Source of the DNA: an uncultured Acidobacteriaceae bacterium
GTDB lineage: Bacteria; Acidobacteriota; Terriglobia; Terriglobales; Acidobacteriaceae
Reading direction: 5' to 3'
Assembly (NCBI GenBank): GCA_937879855.1
Contig: CALFMO010000069.1
Location: 176,835 to 240,834, forward strand
Length of the DNA: 64,000 nt
Both the position numbers and the translations under genes were made by a program. Of the stretch, positions 8,936 to 17,414 are shown piece after piece; within the stretch, counting starts at the first letter, position 1, and each line of letters opens with the position of its first letter. The notes under the pieces are model-generated. The model was not told where the DNA came from. It saw nothing but the letters and a program-made list of their open reading frames with translations, and searched no databases.

Positions 8936-11101
8936 TTAAGAGACGATGGTTACGATTTCGATGTCTTCCTGTTTGTTTTCAAGGTGGATCAGCACTGAGT
9001 CGTTTCTCCGCTCCAGAAGCAGATCCACGGCGACTTTTCCGCAGCCGAGCCCTCGAATCGACAGTTGAGGAATACCCTCAGGCAGAAAAGGACGATCAAA
9101 AACAATTCGCCCGCGATCCGCTTGTACGGAGATTCCAAGGCAGCCTTCCAGGATCAGGAAAGGCGCTGCCGCCGCCCAGGCTTGTGGTGAACAGGCCACG
9201 GGATAGAGAGTAGGTCCTTCGTTCGGCCGCCGCTTCAAGCCGCAGAACAGTTCCGGCAGGCGGTGCAATTCGACCTCGCTGCTCAAGTCCAGCAAGGCCA
9301 GGAGCAACTGTCCCGCCATCTTCTTGGATCCATACTTCGCCATGCCATTGGCAATCACGGAATTGTCGTGTGGCCAGATGGAACCGTTGTGGTACGACAG
9401 CGGGTTGTATCGCGATTCGGTATTGGCGACCGTTCGGATTCCCCAACCAGTGAAGGACTCAGGGCTCATCAGCGCCTCCGCCACATGGCGAGCGCGCTCC
9501 GGTGAAGCAATTCCAGTGTAAAGACAGTGCCCTGCATTCGAAGCACGAACCCGGCAGGGTCGCTTGCGGCCGTCGAGCGCGAGCGCATAGGTGCCAAGAT
9601 CGCTGCACCAGAATTTCTCTTCGAACTGCGTGCGCAAGCTCTCCGCCTCCACCTCGAGCTGACAGCATCCGTTTAAGTCCCCGAGCACGCGGCTCAATCG
9701 GGCCGCCGCTAACTTGGCCGCGTAGACATAACCTTGGACCTCGCACAAAGCGATTGGCGGTTCAGCGATCTTGCCGTCGGCGTGAAATACGGAATCGTTG
9801 GAATCCTTCCAGCCTTGCTGCACCAGTCCCTTATGGGAATGTCGTGCGTACTCGACAAAACCGTCACCGTCGACATCTCCGAATTTATCGATCCACGTCA
9901 GAGCCCGCTGCACGTTTGGCCACAATTTCTCCAGGAAGAGGCGATCCGCAGTGCGCTCGAAGTAGGCGCCCGCGAGCATGATGAAGAGCGGTGTTGCATC
10001 GACACTACCGTAGTAACGGCCAAAGGGAACTTCTCCCAGCATGGCCATTTCGCTTCGCCGCATTTCGTGGAGAATTTTCCCGGGCTCTGAGTCCGCAACG
10101 AAATCAGTCTCCTCCGCTTGTGATGCAGCAAGAAATTCCAGTACACCCTTGGCAATGCTTGGATTCAGCCACAAAGTTTGCAGGGCGGTAATGATTCCAT
10201 CACGGCCAAATACTGTGCTAAACCAGGGAACCCCCGCGTAAGGATAATTACGCTCCGGGTTTCCCGCGATCATCATTTGCAGGTCAGAGACCGAGCGCGC
10301 TATCCAGTCGCTAAATCGTGAGTTTGAACTTGTGATCTGGGGAAAGGTCCGAGACATTTCCGCGAGTTCGAAGCGGGCCGAGGACAGTGCTTCTGTATAT
10401 CCAACAGAACTCTGGGGGGCATCGGTCCCGCAGCAGATCTCAAGCTCCACCGTCGCTCGCTCTTTGGGACGAAGGGCGACTTCGAATTCCAGCCCTGATT
10501 CATACGACTTTACCGCCTTGGCGTCGGTTCGGATCCGAGTCCGGCGGACCACGCGATCTAATCCCTCATACGACAACACCACGGAGTTGCCATCAATTTG
10601 TTCTGGGAGCTGCCGGCCTTTGCGTTCTCTGCCGGTGCCGCGAACTTCGAAAATGTCGGTAAAGTCAGCGTCGAATTCAACCCGAACCGGAACCTCCAGA
10701 TTTTCCAATCCGTGATTGACGAACAAAAGTTTTTCGAAACAGGAATCGCGCCACAGAAACCGGGTGCGAACCAGATGAAGCGTCCCCCGATGAATCACCA
10801 TCTCTCCATCGCTGAAGACGTCGAGGTTGGCCAAGTCGGCGGTAAACAGAAAATTATTGGTCGCCACCGTTGAACTTAACAACAGCGGACGCGCATTCCA
10901 TAAGTTCAGCGACAACGCGGAGAGGTGCCGCATCCCATCGTAGAACAGGCCTTCCTCGCCCAAGCCGGAGGTTTGCACGTCGCCAAGGCGGTCGAATACA
11001 AAAAACATCTTGCCGTATTTGAGAACCCGGGCGAGGTAGTCGGCCGGGGACGAGGTAGTGGCTATGTAGTACTGGGGGTGGGCGATTCCACTTCCATCCA
11101 A
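8936..11101 (-). CDS. Glycogen-debranching-like enzyme (amylo-alpha-1,6-glucosidase family)
   Basis: 721 residues. The N-terminal domain is of the GDE_N/GDE_N_bis type (YGKMFFVFDRLGDV, GLFYDGMRHLSAL), followed by an (alpha/alpha)6 glucosidase barrel with PWFSTVFGRDGIITALQTLW, WKDSNDSVFHADG and YHNGSIWPHDNSVIANG, which carry the probable acid residues. It should cleave alpha-1,6 branches or related alpha-glucosides in the cytoplasm. The start is a TTG at 11101 with a strong ribosome site (GAGGGAG, 7-nt spacing); this makes it overlap the end of the glycosyltransferase gene by 40 nt, indicating translational coupling. The ATG at 11008 is an alternative start. Pairing with a GT4 gene suggests turnover of a storage or compatible-solute glucan; the exact substrate is not evident. 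Confidence 0.88.
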   Translation of the reverse strand: MDGSGIAHPQYYIATTSSPADYLARVLKYGKMFFVFDRLGDVQTSGLGEEGLFYDGMRHLSALSLNLWNARPLLLSSTVATNNFLFTADLANLDVFSDGEMVIHRGTLHLVRTRFLWRDSCFEKLLFVNHGLENLEVPVRVEFDADFTDIFEVRGTGRERKGRQLPEQIDGNSVVLSYEGLDRVVRRTRIRTDAKAVKSYESGLEFEVALRPKERATVELEICCGTDAPQSSVGYTEALSSARFELAEMSRTFPQITSSNSRFSDWIARSVSDLQMMIAGNPERNYPYAGVPWFSTVFGRDGIITALQTLWLNPSIAKGVLEFLAASQAEETDFVADSEPGKILHEMRRSEMAMLGEVPFGRYYGSVDATPLFIMLAGAYFERTADRLFLEKLWPNVQRALTWIDKFGDVDGDGFVEYARHSHKGLVQQGWKDSNDSVFHADGKIAEPPIALCEVQGYVYAAKLAAARLSRVLGDLNGCCQLEVEAESLRTQFEEKFWCSDLGTYALALDGRKRPCRVRASNAGHCLYTGIASPERARHVAEALMSPESFTGWGIRTVANTESRYNPLSYHNGSIWPHDNSVIANGMAKYGSKKMAGQLLLALLDLSSEVELHRLPELFCGLKRRPNEGPTLYPVACSPQAWAAAAPFLILEGCLGISVQADRGRIVFDRPFLPEGIPQLSIRGLGCGKVAVDLLLERRNDSVLIHLENKQEDIEIVTIVS

Positions 11102-12162
11102 TTCAACGCTCCCTCTTCGACCGTCATCGAGGCCGACTTCGGATGAATCATCTGATGATAGATCTTCACATAGTCGCGCGCCATTCGCTCATCGGTGAAG
11201 TTTAGCTCAAAATGGCTGCGGCACTCGCGCCGGCTCACTTCGCCGAGCCGCCTTACCGCTGCGACCGCCTCGTCAAGATCGCGCACCAGGAAACCGCACA
11301 CACCGTCGGGAATAATCTCGGGAACAGATCCAAACGGGTGTGCGATCACCGGCGTCCCGCACGCCATGGCTTCGATCATCACAATGCCAAATGGCTCCGG
11401 CCATTCGATCGGGAAAAGAAGGGCGGCCGCATTGCCCAGGAATTCCTGCTTTTCCGAGGCTGTAATCTCGCCGATAAACTCAATCTGAGAATTGTCCAAT
11501 AACGGCTTGATTTGCCTCTCAAAATAGTTGCGATCGCCGCGATCGATTTTCGCCGCAATCTTCAACTTCATCCCGGAGCGGACGGCGATCTCAATGGCGC
11601 GAGGAAGTCCTTTTTCCGGCGAGATTCGCCCAAGAAACGCAAGATAGTCTCCGGCGCTTTCGTTCAGTTTCAGCGAATTGACTGGCAGGCCATGATGGAC
11701 GGTGGCCAACCAGTTCACCCAGGGCAGCGGCTGGCGCTGCGCATCGGAGATCGAGACCAATGGCACTTCCGAAAATTCCTTGTACAGCGGGACCAGGTCA
11801 GGAAGGTCTTGCCTTCCATGGAGTGTGGTGACACATGGGACCTGCACACGCCGGCTCAGCGGAAAGTGAACATAATCGATGTGAAAATGAATGAGATCGA
11901 ACTTCTCCGCCTGACCAAAAATCCGTTCCACCATCAACACGTGGTGCGCCATGGGATCAACTGAATCCGGATCGAGTCGCAGTGCTTTCTTGCATGCCGG
12001 AACCAGCCGTGCGTTGGTCACCGAGTCGCCGCTGGCAAACAAGGTTACGTCATGTCCGAGCGAAACCAGCTTTTCTGTGAGCCATGAGACGACGCGTTCC
12101 GTTCCTCCGTAAAGGCGAGGGGGAACGCTTTCATAAAGTGGCGCGACTTGGGCAATCCTCAT
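11062..12162 (-). CDS. Glycosyltransferase family 4 (GT-B fold)
   Basis: 366 residues. The N-terminal domain opens with MRIAQVAPLYESVPPRLYGGTERVVSWL, typical of GT4 enzymes. The C-terminal domain has the nucleotide-sugar site FLGRISPEKGLPRAIEIA and the EX7E-like stretch PEPFGIVMIEAMACGTPVIAHPFGSVPEII. It transfers a sugar from an NDP-sugar with retention of configuration; the acceptor is unknown. A ribosome site (AAGGAG) precedes the ATG at good spacing. Its stop codon lies inside the start of the debranching gene, so the two form an operon. It is divergent from the HAD phosphatase across about 215 bp. Confidence 0.9.
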   Translation of the reverse strand: MRIAQVAPLYESVPPRLYGGTERVVSWLTEKLVSLGHDVTLFASGDSVTNARLVPACKKALRLDPDSVDPMAHHVLMVERIFGQAEKFDLIHFHIDYVHFPLSRRVQVPCVTTLHGRQDLPDLVPLYKEFSEVPLVSISDAQRQPLPWVNWLATVHHGLPVNSLKLNESAGDYLAFLGRISPEKGLPRAIEIAVRSGMKLKIAAKIDRGDRNYFERQIKPLLDNSQIEFIGEITASEKQEFLGNAAALLFPIEWPEPFGIVMIEAMACGTPVIAHPFGSVPEIIPDGVCGFLVRDLDEAVAAVRRLGEVSRRECRSHFELNFTDERMARDYVKIYHQMIHPKSASMTVEEGALNWMEVESPTPSTT

Positions 12163-12377
12163 GCGCTCGGCTCCTTTTGACGACTATGCCTCCTCTTCAT
12201 ACGACGAAACCGCCGCCTAAAGTGCACAGAAAAGGTGCTTATGAGATGTTTAAAATGGCGACTGCTGTTGTTCGCAAATTATTCGGAGATAACAGGATCG
12301 ACATTCGGTTCGCGCCACAACCTTTCCACAAAGCCGCGCAACCCAACCGCGGGTATTTTGCCCGAGAGGCTTGGACA

Positions 12378-13112
12378 ATGCGTCAGCAAAAGCAGAAACG
12401 ACGGCTTTCCTCGTCACTTTCTGTAGAAACTGAAATGCCTGCCATTTTGTTTGATCTCGATGGCACTCTAGTGGACAGCAATTATCAGCACGTTAACGCC
12501 TGGTCGGAAACTCTGCTCGCCGCCGGCCTGGTGATTCCGAGATGGAAAATCCACCGCCGCGTCGGAATGAGTGGAAGATCTATGCTTCAGGAGTTGCTGC
12601 GCGAACTCGGCGACAAACAAGACAGGATCGATCTCGACCAACTCGAACGCCAGCACGACACCAGGTTTCGGCGTGCAATCCCACATCTCAAGCCTCTTCC
12701 CGGCGTAAATCAGCTCCTGAGTCATCTCTCCAGGCACGGAATACGATTTGCAATTGCAACGACCGGGGGTCGAGAACAAACTTTGCGGTTACTCAAACGG
12801 ATAAAAGTTCCAGCGCGTATGCCAGTTGTGACCGGTGACGACGTGAAAAGGGCCAAGCCTTCGCCCGATATCTTTGCGGCTGCGGCGCGCCAGTTGAATG
12901 TGGCCATGAGCGACTGCATCGTGGTCGGCGACAGCGTCTGGGACCTGCTGGCGGCCGTTCGCCAGAGTGCTTTAGGGGTAGGCTTCCTATCCGGAGGCTA
13001 TGGTCAGGAAGAACTGGAACGCGCAGGAGCGTTTCGCGTGTATTCCGACGCATCTGACATGCTCATGCATATTGAACAATTAGGGCTTCCCGGAAGTGAG
13101 CGAGAAGACTGA
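12378..13112 (+). CDS. HAD-superfamily hydrolase (phosphoglycolate phosphatase-like)
   Basis: 244 residues with this start. Motif I is FDLDGTLVDS, motif II ATTGGR, motif III the Lys in RAKPSPD, and motif IV VVGDSVWDLLAA: a complete HAD phosphatase site with an alpha-helical cap between motifs I and II. The frame stays open upstream to 12084, which would overlap the divergent glycosyltransferase. ATG 12378 was preferred because it has a ribosome site (GAGAGG, 8-nt spacing); ATG 12435, directly before motif I, is the other possibility. The substrate is unknown. The nearby GT4 and debranching genes make a sugar phosphate plausible, by inference only. Confidence 0.85.
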   Translation: MRQQKQKRRLSSSLSVETEMPAILFDLDGTLVDSNYQHVNAWSETLLAAGLVIPRWKIHRRVGMSGRSMLQELLRELGDKQDRIDLDQLERQHDTRFRRAIPHLKPLPGVNQLLSHLSRHGIRFAIATTGGREQTLRLLKRIKVPARMPVVTGDDVKRAKPSPDIFAAAARQLNVAMSDCIVVGDSVWDLLAAVRQSALGVGFLSGGYGQEELERAGAFRVYSDASDMLMHIEQLGLPGSERED

Positions 13113-13444
13113 TCGCCTTGTAAACTTCAGATTTTTTTGGTTTAAGACGGGTGTCACGCAGGAACCTTTCAACGTTTGGCTGGATCAGGTCAGTCTGACC
13201 CCCTACTGATCTCTTTCAGGATTGATCCTCGTGGCTCTGGGTCTAGCCTAGTCTACAATTGAGCCGCCACTGCCAGGCGAATTTGCACACCCCAGTTGCT
13301 CCCAAGGTATCTTGACAGCGGGTGTAGACTTGCCTCGGGCTTGAGTATTCCAAAAGCCTCGCTGGAACGCCCTTCGCTCGCCACTTGCGGAGTTTTTCCG
13401 CAACCCCTGCGGCCGGTGAATCATCCCATGGCATAGGAGCCCGC
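13113..13444. other. Gene-free spacer with two small hairpins
   Basis: No plausible gene. A T-rich stretch just after the HAD stop (near 13130) could end transcription, though no clear stem precedes it. A 6-1-6 palindrome (GGTCAG-T-CTGACC) lies at 13188-13200. A 7-bp stem-loop (TTGCGGA-GTTTT-TCCGCAA, 13385-13403) sits about 40 nt before the next start codon and could lie in its leader. Confidence 0.45.
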
Positions 13445-14218
13445 ATGCTTCGCCGCGCGCGATGTCCGATTCTGATTGCGGCGCTAGCGATTTTTATTGG
13501 AATGGGCCCGGTGCTCGTCGCCGCCGATGGCGGCGTAATAGGCCGTCCTCCCGCGGCAGTTTCTTATATCCTGGTCGGATTCGCCGGCGGCTTTGTTCGC
13601 CATGATAACCCCAGGCACGGACCAGTTCGCCTGGCCCAACACATCCGGCAGAATCTGCCGCAAGGCGACTCAATTCAGGTCTTTGAGAACCGGCATCGAA
13701 AAGTCGCCTACAAATCCATTCTCCGCCTGCTCGACAGCAATCACGATGGCGTTCTAAGCGAGCAGGAAAAGTCACAGGCTCACATCATTCTCTTTGGCCA
13801 TAGTTGGGGCGCGTCGGCCGTGGTGCTGTTGTCTCGTCAACTCGATCGTGCCGGCATCCCCGTGCTGCTGACCGTGCAGGTCGACAGTGTCGAGAAGCCC
13901 TGGCAACGAGACAAGATCATTCCCGACAATGTCGCCGAGGCGGTAAACTTCTATCAGCCGCATGGCCTGATTCACGGTCGTTCAAGGATCATCGCGGCCG
14001 ACGATTCGAAGACCCAGATTCTCGGAAATTTCCGCTTCGACTACCAGAAAAACCCGGTGCAGTGCCAGGGCGCCTCCTGGTTCCAGCGCCTGCTTACTCC
14101 CAGCCATATGCAGAGCGACTGCGACCCCAACCTTTGGTCGCAGGTCGAGAGCGTCGTGCGCCAGCGAATGGAGCCTTCACCCGCCTCAGCCGGAGATTCG
14201 GTCAGCTTAGATTTCTAA
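13445..14218 (+). CDS. Secreted alpha/beta-hydrolase-like protein with EF-hand loop
   Basis: 257 residues. The frame opens at 13385, but the ATG at 13445 has an AGGAG ribosome site 5 nt upstream and starts a clear signal peptide (CPILIAALAIFIGMGPVLVAA). The body has a lipase-like nucleophile elbow GHSWGA (about residues 118-123) after a hydrophobic strand, so an esterase or lipase-type fold is likely. A 12-residue loop, DSNHDGVLSEQE (about 97-108), matches the canonical EF-hand calcium site exactly and lies about ten residues before the elbow. I cannot place the catalytic acid and His with confidence. No specific family was recognised. Confidence 0.7.
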   Translation: MLRRARCPILIAALAIFIGMGPVLVAADGGVIGRPPAAVSYILVGFAGGFVRHDNPRHGPVRLAQHIRQNLPQGDSIQVFENRHRKVAYKSILRLLDSNHDGVLSEQEKSQAHIILFGHSWGASAVVLLSRQLDRAGIPVLLTVQVDSVEKPWQRDKIIPDNVAEAVNFYQPHGLIHGRSRIIAADDSKTQILGNFRFDYQKNPVQCQGASWFQRLLTPSHMQSDCDPNLWSQVESVVRQRMEPSPASAGDSVSLDF

Positions 14219-14339
14219 GGTAATTGTGGTCGCCCGATGCGAGGATTTTCTCGGCGTGCGCGGTAATTCTTCTCCGCGTGTGCTGCGGTTCAAACTCGCG
14301 TTGGAAGCTCCGCGAAAATTTGTGGTAAGAATCTTCGTT

Positions 14340-15218
14340 TCACACGGCATTCTTCCCCAGCAACAGGTTGTCGATTAGCCGCGTGCTTCCGACATACGCC
14401 GCCACAGCCACCAGCGCGCCTCCCGCAATATCCTCGACCGTATCCAGCTTGTCGGGATCAACAATCTCGAAATAATCGAGACGCACTGCGCTTTCTTTGG
14501 AAAATTCCTCGCGCCCCGCGGCCAGCAGTTTGCTCACTTCCCGCTCGCCCGCCTCGGCCAACTGTTGCACCCGTATCAGCGAACGATGCAGCACCAGGGC
14601 CCGCTTCCGCTGCTCGGCATCAAGATAGCTATTGCGAGAGCTCATGGCTAACCCGTCAGGTTCGCGCACAATCGGGCAAGTCACAATTTCCACCGGAAGA
14701 TGCAGATCGCGCACCATACGCCGAATAATCGCTACTTGGGCCGCATCTTTCTGCCCAAAAAACGCCGCATCCGCTTCCACGACGTGAAATAACTTCGCCA
14801 CCACCGTGGTGACCCCGCGAAAATGTCCTGGCCGTGAGCGCCCGTCCAGCTTGTCGCTCAGCCCTTCCACGGTAACCCAAGTCACCGCGCCCGCCGGATA
14901 CATTTCTTCAACCGACGGCGCGAACAACAGTTCCACGCCTTCGCGCCGCAACAGTTCGCAGTCGCGTTCAAACGATCTGGGATACTTCGCCAGGTCTTCG
15001 TTAGGCCCAAACTGCGTCGGGTTGACGAAGATGGACGCTGCCACAGCGTGGCAAGAAGCTCGTGCCGCCCGCACCAGCGACAGGTGTCCGTCGTGCAGCG
15101 CTCCCATGGTTGGAACGAATCCCAGCCGCTTGCGCGCGCGCCGGATGGCGCCAGACGCAGTGCGCATTTCGTGGATGGTCGTGCAGATTTTCAAGGATGG
15201 GTCGCGAGCCAGGGACAA
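14340..15218 (-). CDS. panC: Pantothenate synthetase
   Basis: 292 residues, the usual length. It joins pantoate and beta-alanine using ATP, the last step of vitamin B5 synthesis. The HxGH nucleotidyl-transferase signature is GALHDGH in VPTMGALHDGHLSLV; others are FVNPTQFGPNEDLAKYPR and the KMSKS-like region AMSSRNSYL. It is the last gene of the panB-small gene-lipoprotein-panC group on the minus strand, starting 4 bp after the lipoprotein stop codon. It converges with the alpha/beta-hydrolase gene. Confidence 0.97.
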   Translation of the reverse strand: MSLARDPSLKICTTIHEMRTASGAIRRARKRLGFVPTMGALHDGHLSLVRAARASCHAVAASIFVNPTQFGPNEDLAKYPRSFERDCELLRREGVELLFAPSVEEMYPAGAVTWVTVEGLSDKLDGRSRPGHFRGVTTVVAKLFHVVEADAAFFGQKDAAQVAIIRRMVRDLHLPVEIVTCPIVREPDGLAMSSRNSYLDAEQRKRALVLHRSLIRVQQLAEAGEREVSKLLAAGREEFSKESAVRLDYFEIVDPDKLDTVEDIAGGALVAVAAYVGSTRLIDNLLLGKNAV

Positions 15219-15222
15219 CGAT

Positions 15223-15666
15223 TCACGTTGAAGGCACCCACTTCACAGCGATGTGCGCACCCTGCAGGATGCCGCCCACAATGCCTTTATTGCGGCGAAT
15301 GGCGACGCCATCCTGCTCGGAAGCCTTGGCGCTGTTTTCGGTGGCCGCCACCACGCGGCCGTAGGGCCAGTTTGTGGCGGGCAAAGCCGCCAGCGCCGGC
15401 AGCAATTCTGACGGCTTCAATCTGATCTCCGCGCTATCGGCAACATCCAGCAATGCCACGCCGTCGGGGCGCACGATGAGATAGGGATTGCGCCACGTTT
15501 TCATGTCATGGATGCGTTCGTACTTTGCAGAGTCGGCTGCCGGAATCGCCTGTAATTGGACTTCTGGAGCGGGCGGCGCAGCCGCGTTCTGCTGTGTACA
15601 GCCGGCCTGAAAAATGCCCAACAGCAAAAACAGCAATAGCCGCATGCGGACGCACTTGCCGGTCAC
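15223..15666 (-). CDS. Hypothetical lipoprotein within the pan operon
   Basis: 147 residues. A short hydrophobic leader ends in a lipobox (GIFQAGC), so the mature protein probably starts at Cys 23 as a membrane-anchored lipoprotein. The rest is small and mixed, without a family I recognise. The GTG start at 15666 has a GAGGTGA ribosome site inside the end of the upstream small gene; an ATG at 15645 is an alternative. It is tightly packed with its neighbours (9 bp and 4 bp gaps), so it is co-transcribed with panC, but nothing in it suggests a role in pantothenate synthesis. Confidence 0.72.
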   Translation of the reverse strand: MTGKCVRMRLLLFLLLGIFQAGCTQQNAAAPPAPEVQLQAIPAADSAKYERIHDMKTWRNPYLIVRPDGVALLDVADSAEIRLKPSELLPALAALPATNWPYGRVVAATENSAKASEQDGVAIRRNKGIVGGILQGAHIAVKWVPST

Positions 15667-15675
15667 GGAGCGAAA

Positions 15676-15882
15676 TCACCTCACCATCGCGGGCACGTCG
15701 TTCTTCGCCGCCCACACCAGCGCAACGATCCATCCAATTACGCTCCATCCCAGAAACAGATTGAGCAGAAAGATCGCAAGCAAATCGCGCTTGCTACGGG
15801 CCAGGGCAATGATCGACGGCAGAAAATACATCACGAACCCGAAGCCGAAGAATGGGAAGAAGATAAAGTGCGCGAGAATCAT
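15676..15882 (-). CDS. Superinfection-immunity-like small membrane protein
   Basis: 68 residues with two hydrophobic helices and a short charged loop. The pattern MYFLPSIIALARSKRDLLAIFLLNLFLGWSVIGWIVALVWA fits the superinfection immunity protein family (T4 Imm-like), which is widespread in bacterial chromosomes outside phages and there has no proven function. No phage genes lie nearby. It sits between panB (123-bp gap) and the lipoprotein gene (9-bp gap). Confidence 0.78.
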   Translation of the reverse strand: MILAHFIFFPFFGFGFVMYFLPSIIALARSKRDLLAIFLLNLFLGWSVIGWIVALVWAAKNDVPAMVR

Positions 15883-16005
15883 GATCGCCCTCCCTCTCTA
15901 TAGCGTAGCACTATCGTGGCGCCGCCGCATCGCTGTGACCCTCTCGAAAGGCCGCGGCACCTCAACATTAAATACGCTGGACATTACACCGAAGTTCCCG
16001 AATCC

Positions 16006-16911
16006 TTACCGCCGCATCCCCCGCTTCCGCTCCAGAACCGCCTCCAGCCCGGCCCCGGTCTCCTTAGGCAAGTGATACGATTCTTCATCCGCCGGATACT
16101 GGCGCGATCGCACGTCCGCGCGAAACGCCTGCACCGCGTTCGTGATCAGCGCCGCCGCATCGCCGTACCGCCGCACGAATTTTGCCGGAGGTCCGAACGT
16201 GAGATTCAGAATGTCGTGAAAGACCAGCACCTGTCCGTCGCACTCAGGCCCTGCGCCAATCCCGATCGTCGGCGTGTTGACCTCGTCGGTAATCATCCCA
16301 GCCACTTCCCGCGGAATGCCTTCGAGGAAAAGACAAGCGACCCCGGCGCGATCCAGTGCAACGGCATCGCGCATGAGCTGCTCGATCGCGCTTAGGCTCT
16401 TCCCCTGCACCTTGTAGCCACCCATCACGTTCACCGACTGCGGCGTCAGCCCGATGTGGCCCGCCACAGGAATCTCGGCGTCAATAATCTGCCGGATGAT
16501 GTCGGCCCTCTTTTCTCCACCCTCGATCTTCACCATCTCGGCACCGCCTTCCTTCACAAATCGCGCAGCGTTGCCGACGGCGGTTTTGACATCAATCTGG
16601 TAAGACCCGTAAGGCATGTCGGCGACGAGCAGAGCATTCTTCAGCCCGCGCCGTACGGCCTTCACGTGATGCAACATCTCGTCCATCGTGACCGAGAGCG
16701 TGTTCTCATAGCCGAGCATGGTTTGGGCGAGCGAATCGCCCACGAGCACCATGTCGATGCCGGCCTCGTCCACCAGGCGCGCGGCGGCGTAGTCGTAGGC
16801 GGTGAGGCACGTGATCGGCTCATGTCGGAGTTTTTGTTCCCGCAGAGTTGCGGTCGTGGTCTTATGGCCGGAACCGTCGAAGAGACGTCCGCCAATCGGG
16901 GCGATACTCAT
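16006..16911 (-). CDS. panB: 3-methyl-2-oxobutanoate hydroxymethyltransferase
   Basis: 301 residues, slightly longer than usual. It transfers a hydroxymethyl group from methylene-tetrahydrofolate to ketoisovalerate, the first committed step to pantothenate. Recognised by LTAYDYAAARLVDEAGIDMVLVGDSLAQTMLGYENTLSVTMDEM, with Asp residues that bind magnesium, by VAGHIGLTPQSVNVMGG, and by the catalytic Glu in CLFLEGIP. A ribosome site (GGAGGA) precedes the ATG. It is first in the pan group. Its substrate, ketoisovalerate, is made by the ilv genes found 24 kb away. Confidence 0.97.
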   Translation of the reverse strand: MSIAPIGGRLFDGSGHKTTTATLREQKLRHEPITCLTAYDYAAARLVDEAGIDMVLVGDSLAQTMLGYENTLSVTMDEMLHHVKAVRRGLKNALLVADMPYGSYQIDVKTAVGNAARFVKEGGAEMVKIEGGEKRADIIRQIIDAEIPVAGHIGLTPQSVNVMGGYKVQGKSLSAIEQLMRDAVALDRAGVACLFLEGIPREVAGMITDEVNTPTIGIGAGPECDGQVLVFHDILNLTFGPPAKFVRRYGDAAALITNAVQAFRADVRSRQYPADEESYHLPKETGAGLEAVLERKRGMRR

Positions 16912-17104
16912 GATGTCCTCCAGTGCCCCTCCGCCTCGGGCGGATAGAGCCTGTACACATCTTCAAGTTTCTACAGCTTGGTTTATTGTAGGCCTTAAAC
17001 GGCCGTTCGTCGACAGCCTGTGAGGTAATGTTCTCAATAACTTTGGCCTGGTCGGCGAGATGGCCGTCATTGCCTGAGATCCGCCCGGCAACGACCAGTT
17101 CTGA

Positions 17105-17150
17105 TGTAAGACAAATTGCATCGCGTCTTACACCGTGGTAAGATTAGCGG
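17105..17150 (+). promoter_or_regulatory. Candidate promoter and autoregulatory inverted repeat of the toxin-antitoxin pair
   Basis: A perfect 8-bp inverted repeat (TGTAAGAC at 17105-17112, GTCTTACA at 17125-17132) stands directly before the antitoxin gene. A -10-like TAAGAT (17139-17144) lies just after it, with a weak -35-like TTGCAT (17117-17122) between the arms. The predicted transcript would begin at or next to the ATG at 17151. Antitoxins of this class usually bind such repeats. The placement is seen; the function is inferred. Confidence 0.5.
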
Positions 17151-17414
17151 ATGGCTACCTTCCGCACCGTAATAAGCTCTAAAGGCCAGGTGGTGATCCC
17201 CGCGGAACTGCGGGAACAACTCGGATTGCAGAAGGGTACCCCAGCAACCTGGACCGAAGAAAACGGTCGCCTAGTGCTCACTCCTATCACCGAAAAGCGT
17301 ATTCGCGATATCCGGGGCTTCCTCAAACCCAAACCGGGCGAACCTTCCATGTTCGAAGAACTTTTTGCAGAGCGAGAACGCGAACGAGAACGCGAACGCA
17401 GACGAGGCCAATAG
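17151..17414 (+). CDS. AbrB/MazE/SpoVT-type antitoxin
   Basis: 87 residues. The N-terminal ~45 residues are a swapped-hairpin AbrB domain (TVISSKGQVVIPAELREQLGLQKGTPATW). The C-terminal part should bind the toxin and includes SMFEELFAERER followed by an alternating Glu-Arg run. That run is encoded by two copies of a 12-nt unit (near 17374-17397). No ribosome site is visible before the ATG. The stop codon touches the toxin ATG, so the two are translated together. The expected role is to neutralise the PIN toxin and repress its own promoter. Confidence 0.9.
   Translation: MATFRTVISSKGQVVIPAELREQLGLQKGTPATWTEENGRLVLTPITEKRIRDIRGFLKPKPGEPSMFEELFAERERERERERRRGQ

Noticed and set aside
15676..15882. 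Prophage remnant suggested by the superinfection-immunity-like protein
   Set aside because: No integrase, capsid, lysis or other phage gene in the surroundings; the family is common in chromosomes.
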